Source: Rhexocercosporidium sp. MPI-PUGE-AT-0058
Taxonomy: Eukaryota > Ascomycota > Leotiomycetes > Helotiales
Length of the DNA stretch: 64,000 nucleotides
Assembly: GCA_020746875.1 (NCBI GenBank)
Contig: JAGTJL010000006.1
Span: 1,550,001-1,614,000, forward strand
Direction of reading: 5' to 3'
Part shown: positions 45,840 to 58,208 of the stretch, piece after piece
Position numbering within the stretch: the first letter of the stretch is position 1
How the letters are laid out: every line of letters starts with the position of its first letter
The notes under the pieces: generated by a model
What the model saw: the letters and a program-made list of their open reading frames with translations, nothing else
The model's database searches: none
What the model was told of the DNA's origin: nothing
Position numbers and translations under genes: made by a program

Positions 45840-46263
45840 CTTTCCAGCCTGCGTCACTCGCCCTTTGGATGCGAGTAATAGTGTTTGCTGGTCGATGAGA
45901 TAGTCTTCCGGAAGACAGCTCTGTTGTCCCGCAAGCCAGCTCTGTAGTTTGGGTGGTTCAGTTGCCGTTGATTTTGTTGTATTTGATTTGGAGACTTTGA
46001 AGGCCGGCGTGCCCCTCGGCTGCCAAGGTCCCACAGTAACGCATGGGTCCCTTGCCAGTGGCCGCAGAAGAACTAAACCGCTTTAAGCGTATTGTCAACA
46101 AGGAGATTGCGACCCAGAAATCTTTGTTGTCAACACTCATCACAACGAAAACACCTTCAAACTTGCTGCAATTTGCTGCGTCCGCCGACCCAACTGGCTC
46201 TCAGCCCAAAATTTAGGATTATACAGCTACATCGCAAACACTTCTTGCCGCATGCCAGTACAG
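45840..46263. promoter_or_regulatory. Shared bidirectional promoter region of DAD2 and shugoshin
   Basis: Only 424 bp separate the two start codons on opposite strands, so both promoters and 5' leaders must fit here. No TATA box is evident. Co-regulation of two mitotic genes is an inference from the layout. Confidence 0.5.
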
Positions 46264-48516
46264 ATGGCTCGACTGAATGAGCCTGCGGCGGCGCCGACAG
46301 AAACAATAGAATCTTGTGAGCATAGTGCCATGACTTGTGGCTGAGGATCGGAGCACTGATATGGAAATGTAGTAAAACGCAAATTCATGCGGCAGAACCG
46401 CGACATAGCTCGAGCCAATTCCACTCAATCACTCCGAATTCGAAATCTTGAGAATGAGACCTCCAGGTTGTTGGCGGAAAACTTGGGGCTCCGAGGACAG
46501 ATACTACAACTCCAGGGAGAGCTTGAAAACGGGAGATCGCAGCGAATAGCTCAACATACTGGGGTGGTCAAGTCACAACTGGAGGCGAAACTTCTCGAAT
46601 TGGGCGCACTACTTTCTGGTCTGGGCGAGGTACCTTCTCCCCAAAGAAGGCGACAAAGTGGAAAGGTCGCAAGACCCAGTCCAGCTACAAGTCCGGACCA
46701 GAAGAATTGGAAGAACATCTGTAGTTTGAGTGAAGCGGTTGCAGGTCAGGAGGGAAGACTGCCCCCAATTCTGGAGAACAAATCGTACCCAAGGAAGACC
46801 CTAGAGTATATTTCCCGACAGCCGCCAAATTAATATACACACTGACAACATGATAGGCACCAAGAGATCTTGAATCTAGTCGCAGATGCAGAGCCCGATA
46901 CTACCGACTCTCCTGAAATCGGACCACCACCTGTGTCACAATTTGTCGATGAAGACCCAGTCAAGATCGACCTGCCCAGGCGTACCAGGAAGGAGGACAG
47001 CGAAGAAAGTACTGGTTTAGATCCCGTTCTCTCGATAAATCTGGAACAACGAAGAAAGCGTAAAGAGAGTACTGGGCCTTCGGAACCGAAGCGAGTCGGC
47101 AAACTAGAGTCAACAACGGCAACACATGGAATTCGGGAGGCATCAGGATCACTCAGGACTGGAGCGAAAAGGAAACTCAATGTCCGCGACGATGAAGAGC
47201 CGGAATCATCCAGTCAGCCTCGGCCTAGCTCTCCTGATGATTTTAAGTACACTCGGGTGGGCAATGACGATAAGTCGAAGAACAAGCCTCTTGGCCAGTC
47301 AGAAAGGGCCAGCAATAAAGCCACCAAAGATCTTGCCATTGCTAGGGGAACTACACGGGAGAAGGCATCTGCAATCATCTCGAACAGGAAAATTCTCGCG
47401 CCAAAGAGCGTCAATGATTCTCCCCGAAAGAAAGTTCTGGCTTTCGATGAGACAAAAACATCGAAACCAGATGGTGCAAAGGAACGAGTCAAAGAGAAGA
47501 AACAAGAGAATGTCCGGGTACAACCTTTGCCTGATCCCGCTCTCGATACCATAGAAGTCCAGCCTGAACCAGAAACGCCTGCAGCACCGGACGGATTCTC
47601 ACCGGAGTCATCACAGCCACCATCGACAGTCAGAACTGAATCAAGGGACACGCCACCTCCCTCTGATCTTGGATCAGGTGGTGACACCCAGCGACCAAGC
47701 CGCCGAGCTCGGGGAAGTGTCAGCTATGCAGAACCTAGTCTTCGAGACAAGATGCGTAGACCAACCAAGGATTTGGTTGACGCTGTTGTACGAGATGAGA
47801 AAGCTCGAAGTGCTGCTAAGCTTGAGCAACCGGACACAGTCTCTTTGACTATCAAAGCAGAGCCAGAAGCCGATGATGCGTGGAAATCCATGCCGGCAGC
47901 TTCGTCAACCACGGTTGAGAACAGCCCTTTGAGAAACAAGACCCCAGGACCCGAACTACTTCCTAGCAATATCACGACCCATAGAAAACGTCGTGAATCC
48001 ATTTTAAACCAGGCAGAGCTAGAAATTCCCAAATCGGCATCCGGAGGTGCGATAGCGGCACTTTTGGCAGAATCAAGAAGAGCCAAAGCAGCTGCGAGGG
48101 AGAAGGAGAAGGCTTTGGAAAACGAGGCAGCCGTGACGAAGGGCCTTGCCAACTTGGACATATACGAGTTTCGAGGATCGCCTCCATCTTCGGCAGAAGC
48201 ACCACCTGTGACGACCAAGGAGGAGAAAGCACCCGTGCGGGTTTCTAGGAGACATTCTACATTGTCTCGAGACCACACGCAGCAGAGCGATAGTGAAGCT
48301 TCGGAGAAGGAAGCAACTAAGAGATCTGACAGTGCCGCATCTCGTCGAAGACAGTCCACCCTTGGCTTGAGGGCATCTTCATCAAATGCGACAGTGAAAG
48401 AACTCGAGGTGGATAAGTCATTGAAAAGGCCTTCTAGCACAGCAGGGCTTGTTGAGGTAGCTGGTGCATCTAGGAGTGATAGGATGTCGGCAAGAAGGAG
48501 GAGTATGATGTTATGA
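46264..48516 (+). CDS. SGO1: Shugoshin, centromeric cohesin protector
   Basis: Exons 46264-46315, 46373-46805 and 46857-48516 encode 714 residues; all phases agree. The N-terminal coiled coil (about 17-65) includes LKRKFMRQNRDIARANSTQS and IRNLENETSRLLAENLGLR, typical of shugoshin and the PP2A-binding region. The C-terminal basic SGO motif is at about 440-466 (RRARGSVSYAEPSLRDKMRR), which reads phosphorylated H2A at centromeres. The middle is long, charged and probably disordered. Shugoshin protects cohesin from separase and helps recruit the chromosomal passenger complex (family knowledge). Confidence 0.93.
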
Positions 48517-48866
48517 ACGAACGATATGACGCTTTAAGAATTTCCCTTTTGTGGTGTTGGATGAGCGATTCTGTATACTTTTTCTGAGCGCAGGGAGTTG
48601 TTTAGTGGAGGAATCTCTCTCTGGATTACGGCAATGATATGATACCAATAGAGTATTCTACTCTACAGATAGACCCCTCGTTGAACGCCGTTTGAATGTG
48701 ATGTCGCTGGAAGTATCATTGTCCCCTCTCAATAGGCTTGCTGTATGCCGTTCATTGAACCCCAACACATCCATGCAGAACCATTATGAACTTGGTAATC
48801 CACAAGTTCGCCTAGACTTGAACCAAGTAGTTTGTTTCCATCCATAAACTCCGTCTTCTCCCTTCA
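48517..48866. other. Convergent 3' intergenic region
   Basis: About 350 bp between the ends of shugoshin and Vps29. No coding frame is supported; it probably holds overlapping terminators. Confidence 0.55.
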
Positions 48867-49605
48867 TCATGATCCACCCACGACCTTGGTATAAGTTATC
48901 TTCTCCACATTCACACTTTCCACCCCATTAGCATCCTTCCTCAACTGATAGACATAAAGAGTCAATCCAATCCCTTGCACCTACACCCCCCAAGTCAGCA
49001 TTCATCCACTATCCCTAAAATAGCCAAAAGCTAACAAAAAGAGAGACAGGAAAGGACTCACATCCATCAAGCAAAAGCTTGGAACCATCTCCTCCCCATC
49101 AGCCACCCATCCAGTACTAAACGCCCCGGTCGCACTCCCCGGATTGACAAAGAACTTATTCTCAAACTCAAACGCATCGAACCTATGCGTTCCGCCCCAA
49201 CACAACACATCCACATCCAGCTTGTTCGCCTCCGCGAGCATGAGATCCGTCTCCATAGGTGCTACCATCGTGAACCCCTCTAGGAAACCAATGCGCAGCG
49301 ACCCGTGCGTGACGACCTGCGAGAGCGGGAGGGAGGTGGCTTCGGCGTCGAAGCGGCCTTTGACGATCTTAAGGTCGGGCGAGATAGAGCGCAGGTATTC
49401 GTAGGTGGGCTTGTCGGTGAGGTTGCCTAAGCAGAGCGTTTGGCCGATTTTGCCGGGTGTGAGGAGCTTTTTGAACTGTTGTTTGCATGTGAGATTCAAT
49501 TCTTAAAGTACTTCAAATGAAATGTAAATGTACCTTTGCGGGTATGTCGATTGCTCGGTCTGGAATGTGTAGGTCCCCAATGACGAGGACGAGGCGGGAG
49601 GTCAT
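48867..49605 (-). CDS. VPS29: Retromer subunit Vps29
   Basis: Exons 49534-49605, 49062-49475 and 48867-48980 encode 199 residues, all in phase. It has the Vps29 metallophosphoesterase-like fold: LVLVIGDLHIPDRA, FKKLLTPGKIGQTLCLGN, TYEYLRSISPDLKIVKGRFD, CWGGTHRFDAFE, NPGSATGAF and the C-terminal MDVQGIGLTLYVYQL (across the last splice). The catalytic-type His of true phosphatases is replaced in this family, which serves as a scaffold binding Vps35 and Rab regulators. Retromer returns cargo such as Vps10 from endosomes to the Golgi. The first intron has donor GTACAT. Confidence 0.95.
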
Positions 49606-51970
49606 GGTTGCGGCGGGGTTCTCGTTGAGGGGTTCGAAGAGCTTTAGAGTGTGGTTATTCACTGCTTACGCTCTTTGCGTGTCTAGGATGACAACAGGCA
49701 GCTTCTTGTTCGTCAATGGTTGGGTTGTGGAAGCTCCGGCGCAAAGGTATTGTTGACGAGCTTAGAGAGTGACGACAAGGACGGCTGCGGTTTGAGCTGT
49801 TTGCTTGAGATCCAATGAGATCGTCGTCACGTGTCAATATTTCCATGTTTTGAATATCGTTACTTTTAGCACCTATGATGACGGTTAGATGGTTGAATTG
49901 ATTTCCTAATTGCTCGTTCTAGATAATTCTGGATTTATGTGCCGATTTGCAACGCACTCTAAGCTATTTGGGTTTGTCGATTTCACCAGCCAAGTCCTGG
50001 CCTCGAGCTCCGCCCAATGACTGTTCCCAAGAAGGCAGCAAATGAATTCTAAATAGCCCGGTGTTCATTCATGTTGTGTTGCTTATTGAACCAGAGCAAA
50101 GTCACACACCCTTTTTGTATGTTGCAGATATACAGTGAAACGCTCTAAACTCCTTCAATGTCAAAGAAACTTAGGCACATTAATGTTCACTAAATGTCAC
50201 ATCTCCAGATATCCACTTCGCAAGAGTATCAGATTCTGTAACTTTGGCAAGGTCATCCGGCTTTCTCGGACCTTCCTCTCTTCGTATGCAGAGGTAATTT
50301 GATCTTGCTTCCAAGGTTCGTGATCAGCCTGGACATCAGGATCTCCAGATTGACGCAGGGGAGATTTAAACGAGATCAGCTTCGTCTACAACTGCCGACG
50401 ACAACTATATAGCACCAACATTCGACATGGATCAACATCACAAAATGACTCGGTCCTCGAAGCCTTGCAATTGATAGAAATTACCCTTGATCCCTGGACT
50501 CCTAGAAGACCAAGCGTTACAAGCGAAGATGGCATCACGTCGGTTGCAATTACCATGCTTCATTTCGCATAAGTATACATTCGAGCTAGACCAGCCTCCA
50601 ATCTACACTCATGCAGTCTCGATTAAAAACAGAATGGGGTGCGGCGATCAACAAGATAACAGAGAAAGATCAGGAGATTGCAGAAGTGATCAACGCAACT
50701 ATCTGTTCAGGTGCAACTTCAACCCAGTCTATACCTGCCCATTTCAACTCCGATATCCAGCCCCCTACATACTCCCAAGTCGTATCACTTGATCGAAGAT
50801 ACGAGAGATCTGGCAGACTCTTAGAGCAGCATTCATCACACCTCAACACGTAAATGACTGCATCAACAGACACCCTCCCATCGGCGGCCACCAAGGGCTC
50901 CCAGGTCTCTGGACACCATGTACCTCGAAAGCATTGGGTATGCGGTATTTCGAAATGCAGCATTCCGTGCCGATATATCCATTAGAGACTTCTCTTTGCA
51001 CAACACCGGAAATCCTCTTCCCTGGACTCACATACAGCAGCAGCAGCAGTAGCCAGCTTCGGTGCTTCGCGTCCACAAGGACACGTGAAGCAAACATCCT
51101 GCTGTGGCCCTATGCCGTAGAACGCAATCGCGGTACTCATTGCTTGTCCCAAACCAGGAATGGCCTATTCATTCCATTCCAATCCTCGCTTGGAGAAGGA
51201 TCATGCTGTGAAGCCAATGCTGCCTAGCCTAGTAATGAACGGGCATCGACCAAGAAACAAAATCGACACGCAAACATCTTACTGAAACGACCGACCGACG
51301 GACACGCGAGGGAAGCAGCTTGCTCCACATGCCTCACGTATATGCCGTTGGGGATCAAAACAACTTGGTCGGCCCAAGCAGGGAATAACTGCTCGTTTAC
51401 ACCTCTAGAGTGCAGAAACGATGCAAGTGCCCGCTCCTCAACCCAGACAAAACGAGGACATCCTAGGTCGTAACCCCAAACTCCTTGTACTCACGTGAGT
51501 CAAGGATCAATAGTTGCATTACTGCTGTAGCACTGACTACATCACAGTAGTAGCAGTCCTCGCGTTCCTTTCCTGCATCGGAGAAAGACGGTTTGCAGCG
51601 GAGCATTCCTGAAATCGGATCATGTCGGTCCACCGAACAAATGACGATGTACTGTAGCAATCATGCTTAATCCGTGCGTAAGACAGAGTCGTAACTGCAT
51701 TCAATTCTTTCTGCATGACTTACTCACACATGGAAGTGGATGAAATATGTGCGAATGTATGTCTCTGAATGTGCACAGTACGTACAGAGCGATGTTCCGG
51801 AATAAGTAAGCATACAATTGGGGGCTCTGTCCTACGATGGGGCGGGTAGACGAGCCGAAATGCCAGGGCGATGACCGGCGATGGTAGCTCGATATCTTGG
51901 AACATCTGCGGCCAAAAGCAAAAAGGGTTCGTACTGCAGTTGGTTCTTTGACTTGGCGTTTGCCTTAGAA

Positions 51971-52150
51971 CATTTCATTTACCCGTGAACGACTTTTGTA
52001 TTTGCTTTTACCTTTTCAGGACGGAGCTACCTCCAGGAGATTGACGCTCTGTGGGATAGGGCATTCATTTATCCATGAATGACTTTTGCTTTTGCTTTCG
52101 CAGCTTTAGGTGGAATGACCTCTTAAAGATCGACTCTTATGAGACAGTGT
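51971..52150. repeat. Diverged tandem duplication, unit about 91 bp
   Basis: Unit 1 starts CATTTCATTTACCCGTGAAC at 51971 and unit 2 starts CATTCATTTATCCATGAATG at 52062. Both continue GACTTTTG, TTTGCTTT, a GG(A/T)-type segment, then GA(T)TGACGCTCTGTGGGATAG versus GATCGACTCTTATGAGACAG. The two copies align along most of their length with scattered substitutions, mostly C/T and A/G. No coding frame runs through them. Confidence 0.7.
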
Positions 52151-52716
52151 ATGACGAGAAGCAGAAACAGTATTCAATAGTCTGATATCACAGTCTCATC
52201 ATACCAAGATAGAAACCCTTTTCCAAAGCCGGATACATCTGCGGAAGAGATCGTAAAGAGGGGAAAAGAAGCAAGAAAAAGACCCCGCCCGATCTGATCT
52301 CGGGAACAGACTTACAAAGCGCAGACCAGTCCATCGATCATCATCTTTAACCTTCCGGCTGATCGAACAAGGCTTCTCAACTTCCTAATCCACTGTCTCA
52401 GCAGGGACCAACTGTGCGCAGCACGCCACAATCGAACCTGTCTGAAATTGATACCTTCACCTCGAACCATACGCCCCAAGGCCAAGAACCGGTCACTAAG
52501 CCACCAACACGATAAAAAAAAGGAAATACCGTACTGTAATTGTAATGGGGACGAGGAACACGAATCCGAGAGCTAGGAACTCATGTGTCACTGCAGCTGT
52601 CAACTTTGCTTTTTGTTTCGGGGCCAGGTGAAGGCGGCCATGAACGCACCACTACCACAGCATTGTACTCGGTCACCGAGTGACCAAGCACACCGAGGGA
52701 GAAACATAAACCGGGC

Positions 52717-52757
52717 GTAGCCATAGCCGTCACCGTAGCCGTAACCGTAACCGTACC
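52717..52757. repeat. Imperfect GTAACC/GTAGCC hexanucleotide array
   Basis: About six to seven units (GTAGCC, ATAGCC, GTCACC, GTAGCC, GTAACC, GTAACC, GTACC). On the minus strand it reads as a Gly/Tyr repeat, with no gene support. Confidence 0.85.
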
Positions 52758-55540
52758 TGAACCACTCAGCAGCTAAAGAATAAAGGCCAAAAAGAAAGGA
52801 AAGTAAAATCACGGCAGGGCAAGCGAGCGAGAGAAAATTTCTTGAAGTAAAACCTACATACCCGAACCGAACATGTCTCAGATCACCAAACCAACAAAGA
52901 TAGAGTTCCGATCTGGCAAGGATGGGCATGGATGGGCATGGACCAAAGCCACGGACGGATAGGCGCTCATGCGTTCTTTGCTAGTCCATTAATTCAAATC
53001 TTGAAGCCGTGTTGGAGCCTGGTTCCGAAGAAGGTTCGAGCAGCAAAGTTTGAAGGCGGGAGAGCCGCATAGGCTTCTGGAGGCGCTGGCCAGACCTGTT
53101 GGTCGACGCCCTGCCAATCGTTCGAAGTTTTCCATCCCTCCCAAGGCGGACCCAACAAAGGCCAATTCTAACCCGTCCACCCAATAAATAATCTCCGGGA
53201 AAAGACTCGTCTGGAACGTCAGGATCGAGATCGAAAGCGCCCTTCATTCGCCAATTAGTGTTTTGAAACGGGAGATTCTCGACGAGGCTTTTCACCAGCC
53301 AGCGAGATCGCGATCGCTAACAAAGGAAGGTCAAAACTTGGAATGGTTGAAATTGGAACTTCATCCCTGCTTCATTGCCTTGCTTGTAACCGAACGAACG
53401 AAAAGTTTTCTTTTTAAGAAATGTACGAAAGCAGTCAAGTACCCATAACAAGAGACGACAGGAAAAGGAAATTTAGTCAATCAGTCAGGTCAGGTCGGGT
53501 CGGGCCAGCCCAGTCCAAACCAGCCCTATGCCACCGCAACCCCAACTTAACCCGAACCCCAGCCGCAAATCCCAGTATCAAAAAGTTCTTCCCGTCTTCC
53601 CCAGAACAAGCGAAAGCGAATGAGAAAATTTTCAACAGGGTAAATTTGATAAGGAGACGCGCGAATTGGAATATTACAGTCATACATACCTTATCCCCAA
53701 ACCACAGGCACAGGCACAGCTCCCTCTAAGCTTGACGCTACAGTGCGGGGAGCTCAAAGTCAAAACAGCACAGTACATACGTGTTAAGCCACGATCCAAT
53801 GCTCTGGCATCCCATATCCCCACACCAACAGCAAGATCCCGTCGTTTCTTTTGTCTTCCTTGCATTCCAATCCATCCCCATTCCTTGCTGGCCCCGTTCC
53901 TGTGCCTGGGTAGGATCTTTTGGCCCCATATCCCGCCCACCCGGCGACTGTTTTATGGCATCGGTTCAGGTACCAACCAACATGTCGCCCTCGTACCTTG
54001 AAGCTGCATGGCAGGTCTGATCCGATCCGATGAACTAAGCCGAGCTGAAATGCTCTACTATGACTGTACTGTAGGGGACTACTGTATAATGAAATGTTGG
54101 CATTTCCATGCAGGCAAGTGAAAATTTTCACTCTGGTCCGCGTACTGACTGTATCAGGTTTTTTGGGGACCAGGCCAGGCTAAAATCGCAAGCGGCTCAA
54201 AACAAAACGTGGACTTCGCATCCTCCCGCAGCCCAAATCCAAAGCCAAAATGTAAACCCAAATCAAGTTGGAATTTCTCTTACCTAATGATGAAAAGCTG
54301 CGGTTCCTGTCCTGTCGGGTTCAGTGTTCAGCCTTGAAGCATGGTAGGCAATTGGATCAATTAATAAATTGCCAGGCTCGAGTGAGTGTGCTGTAAGCCT
54401 GGCATTGGCTGGTGGCCTCCTACCCTTTAAGATCAGGGAGAAGAGGTATATCCAGCACAGAGGAAGCAAGGCAGGAAGGCATGAATCCTCAAACACCCTT
54501 AGACCAACCAGATGGATGAGAAATGAAGGATTCGAAGGTCTGAAACGAGGGACGTGGATGTCGCTTCCATAGAAGCTTTCTGACTTTCATACGAACAACA
54601 CAGAGAAATAGCCCGTCTAATTCTGATATGCCGGCACGATTAGATGAAACCATAGACGCTGGCGATCCCATTCGTGGATGAGCGGCCGTGGTGATTTATT
54701 TTCACTCCCATGCTCATGTTTCTTCTTGCTTTGTAAGGTGAGGTGGATAGAGGAGGTTTACCAGAGTTTGAGATTCCCGGCGGCGCCTGTCTGCGAAGCA
54801 CTGTACGGATGATGGGAACGGCACTCCCGCGTCGATCAAATTAATGAATTGTGTGCTTTGCTTGCGCCATACCCACATGAAGGCCCAAACCTTCTTCTCC
54901 TCCCTTGTCTTGTCCATCCCTACCCGTACCACCATCACACCACCAGCATCCCAATCATCCTAGCTAAGCCAACAAGTGCAGCCCACAGAACAGACGTAAA
55001 CTTAGATCCTGTCCGTTTCGAATCTCTCAAGTTTACAAGCTCTTCCCTGCCTAAGAGCTCTCCCTCTCGAGTAGCACTGTAGCGCAGACGGACAGCGCAA
55101 CGATGACGCCGCTGCTCCACAATAGAAACAACACAAAACCCGGGCAGAAGCAGACAAATATTCCGCTGCGCTGCCCGCCCCATCGTGCAGGCGGGGACTT
55201 GCATTCGCTGTTGTGGGTTTTTTTGTGGGTTGCGGGTTGTGTGGGTTGTGGAGGAACATGCGAGATGGGCAAGCATTACCCCCGCTGCTACAAAAAATTC
55301 ACAAAAACTTCCAAAGGTGGAACAAGGTGGAGGCGAATGTGTTGGTAAGGCTATTCAAGACTCTGACGCAGAAAGAGAGAGAGAGAGAGGAAACTCTCTT
55401 GGGTTTCCAAATTCTAGCTTTTTCCCCAAGGAGCTCGATGGGAGGTTTGGCACCTCTTACACCACTCAGACCTGCTGCACCTAATCTCTAGGCTCTTGAG
55501 GTACCCCTGGGATGGAGAAAGAGGCATTTCTTGATACGCT

Positions 55541-55636
55541 GGTTTTGGTGTTGGTGCTGGTGCTGGTGCTGTGCAAGGACGTAGATTTAAATCTAAATCT
55601 AAACTTAAACCTAAATCTACATCCGAATCCGAACTC
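55541..55636. repeat. Compound hexanucleotide array (GGTGCT)n and (ATCTAA)n
   Basis: GGTTTT, GGTGTT and GGTGCT units run from 55541 to about 55572. After a short gap, about eight units of ATTTAA, ATCTAA, ACTTAA, ACCTAA, ATCTAC and ATCCGA run from about 55585 to 55636. The second block (ACCTAA, ATCTAA) is reminiscent of diverged CCTAAA-type telomere-like DNA, but the canonical TTAGGG/CCCTAA unit is absent. Confidence 0.8.
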
Positions 55637-57725
55637 AAGAAACGCATTCTCAATTGCACGTGGCAATGTATTTGCGCTGTGTTGTGCTGTAATTGTGTAT
55701 GAGGTTGATTCATCATTTATCACCTCATTAACCTACCCCAGAAGAGGCAGTTACTTAGGTAATTATAACCTCATACCAAGGCGAAAAGCACGCACACACT
55801 TGGTTGAGTGGTACGTACCCTCATAAAGAGTAAAGAGTATCTCGTGACAAGTGTAAAATGACACCATCACTATCCGAACACTCCGTCCCTACGACGCTTC
55901 CTCGTTTCCATAAGGTAAAAAAGGTCATGGCATCATCCATCAAGGTACGGAGGCACGGAGGCACAGAGGCGGAGGGACCTCCCTTCCTCCCCACAATTCA
56001 CTTCAAACCCTCACTAATGGAAAGTCACCCACACCTGAGCTACCTAACCTAAGTACAGTAATTACTCGCAGAATTTCGCCCCCTCCCGCCTCCCTAGCTT
56101 CTCTTCATCGGGTGAAGAAGTTCCTAGCCTTCTGTTTCCCTTAGGGAAGAGAGTTCAAGGAAGGTTAGGAAGAGCGAAAGGAAGAAAAGTGAGGGGAAAG
56201 GGAAGGCCAAGCCGCGTTGAGAGGGATCATCGTGGGTTTTAGTAATGATTTGTTGATATCGCGGGAAATCGGTCGGATCGTCGGGCTCTAGCTGTAGTGT
56301 CAGATCTTAGTTCCGAAAGTCACTCACTTGTCTTGCGGTTCTTGAATTGGTTGGGTTGGATTAGAATGAGACGGGATGGGTGGGAGTAGAATGGATCGTA
56401 GACGAGATAGATACCTCTCAACGATTCATTCATTCCCTCTGAGAATCGACGGAGAGATAGAATTAGTTAATCCCATCCCATCATCCCGTCCCCTGTAACT
56501 TTTTTTGCCCTCGCTCAGCGCCCCCCCAAATAATCACTTGCATTAAATTTGGAGTCCGCACGCGGAGCCGCACCTCGCAATCCCATCCCGTCCTCGCCGT
56601 CGCGATCAACAGCTCGCGGCTTTCCTTCATTAGGTGAAAAGTATCATAATCTTAGAACTAGCTATTTGAAAGTAGTGAGGTGACGGGCAGCGAGCTAAGC
56701 GAAGTCTAAGAGATTTGCTGGGTCTGCTGGGCGGCTGGGTCTGGAGAAGCGAAGCGAGGAGATGGGAGAGGGGACGGGCTGAGGTTAGGTCTACTCCTAA
56801 ATTGGTGTTGGTGTGTTTCCTGTCACGCTCCTGCTCTGCTTTGATCTGCTCGGACTGCGGGATGGACTACTGGGGATGGACTAATATAGACGGGGACGGG
56901 AACGGGGACGGCGCATGGGAATTGGGGAATGCCGTGATGAGGGGAAGTGGTGATGAAAGGGGATTGTGCTAGGTTGAAGTGATTCACGAGGACATTGATG
57001 ATGGTGAGATAAGAGATGTATGAGTGAGGTTGGAAAAACTTCCAAGTCGGTCTTTGTAGACCCGACTTGGGATGAGATATCCATTGACTAAACTAAACAG
57101 TCGAGAAGACTGAGCTGTGCCTTGTCGTAACAGGACACAAGCATAGATGGGCTCTCATCGAAGGTGATGAAAGCCTCTATATCAAACTATCGCTGACAAC
57201 ACTGAAGCTCCATTCGAGAGCCAGAACAAAGATATTCGTGTCAGCCAAGCAAGCGCCTCCCGATTTGATTCCATCCTGCAAAACAATTGCTCCGTGCCCT
57301 CTTGTGCAGTGCCTTGCAAATGATATCATGTCCTGATCCTATCCCATTCCTTCCATGCTGTTCAAATGCCCTAGTAGATGATGTGACCCAAGGAGATGTG
57401 TATTCACTGTTGGTGCTGACAAGGTAGCGAATGTTGTGTGGTGTTTATCCGCCCTTGCTCCGATGCTCCAATGCTAGTTTGACACAAGGAAATTTTTTGG
57501 AAAGTATTGAAAAATGCCGAAGGACGAGATTGAGATGTGATGCATGCTGCTCCGTAGAATGCTTTTTTTGTTACAAACAACCGATATCGTATAGAACGCC
57601 GATCCTTAGGAGAAGGATATGAAGGGAGGTAAGGGTATTTGTATCGTGAGAGGAAAATATCGAAGAACGCCGTTGGGTATGCAAAGTATTGGTTAACTGG
57701 TGTGGTGTAGAAGTGAAGTGGTTGT

Positions 57726-58208
57726 TCAGTTGGATTGCCTCCTCGAGTATCGCGACTGATCGAAGGAGCTGGCGTATGCCCGCAAAGCCTTTCGTGACTC
57801 ATCAGAGAGCTGAACTGGCTCGGTGGAGGTCGACGAGTGGGTGCTCTGCATAGAGAAGAGACTCGACTGAGAGCTCGATGGGGTGAGGGTAGCCTTGGTG
57901 ACTGCGGGTGATGATTGTGGTTTGGCCGAGTGGGAGAAGTGTGAAGTTCGCGGTGATGAGGTGGTACCGTATGGTTGTGCGTTATGGAAGTTGTATGCTG
58001 GCTCCATGAAGAAACCATTATTCGATTGCCTCGCAGCAGGCCAGGAGACTGGTGCTCGAGGTGATGTTGGAGATGAGGCTGGCGAGCCTGCAGTCGAAGC
58101 ATTCTCGTACTCTGCCAAACGGCAAGCTTCAGAGCAGTAGACCTTGCCATCGGTTTGCCTGTCACAGGCAAGGCAGAATGCTGGTGACCATTCCATATCG
58201 AAAGTCAT
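57726..58208 (-). CDS. Ecl1-like small zinc-binding life-span regulator
   Basis: A single exon of 160 residues starts at 58208 (MTFDMEWSPAF); a second Met lies four codons further. The N-terminus has the Cys pattern CLACDRQTDGKVYCSEACR, as in the Ecl1/Ecl2/Ecl3 proteins (extenders of chronological life span in fission yeast) and their fungal homologs, followed by an acidic helix LAEYE. The remainder is Ser/Thr/Pro-rich and probably disordered, ending in RKALRAYASSFDQSRYSRR, a C-terminal block shared by filamentous-fungal members as I recall them. The role is probably regulatory, in nutrient or stress response. The surroundings are strikingly gene-poor. A second frame is open across this gene (see findings). 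Confidence 0.8.
   Translation of the reverse strand: MTFDMEWSPAFCLACDRQTDGKVYCSEACRLAEYENASTAGSPASSPTSPRAPVSWPAARQSNNGFFMEPAYNFHNAQPYGTTSSPRTSHFSHSAKPQSSPAVTKATLTPSSSQSSLFSMQSTHSSTSTEPVQLSDESRKALRAYASSFDQSRYSRRQSN

Larger units (their letters stand above)
49606..57725. other. Gene-poor region left of the Ecl1-like gene
   Basis: About 8.1 kb in which I can support no gene on either strand. Frames are short, overlapping and without domains (for example 50611-50853, 52600-52929 minus, 53666-54001, 54935-55276 minus). Contents: a diverged tandem duplication near 51971-52150, a hexanucleotide array at 52717-52757, a compound hexanucleotide array at 55541-55636, a CAG run near 51030-51045, GA and GGAGGCACAG-type short repeats. 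The left end must hold the VPS29 promoter and the right end the 3' region of the Ecl1-like gene. Long untranslated or non-coding transcripts are possible. Confidence 0.6.

Noticed and set aside
50611..50853. 80-codon plus-strand frame beginning with ATG
   Set aside because: Ordinary-looking composition, but no domain, no clear splice partners, and an overlapping open frame on the minus strand. It could be a small orphan but is not supportable.
52600..52929. Minus-strand 109-codon frame with Gly-Tyr repeat
   Set aside because: The repeat comes from the GTAACC hexanucleotide array; the rest lacks domain or splice support.
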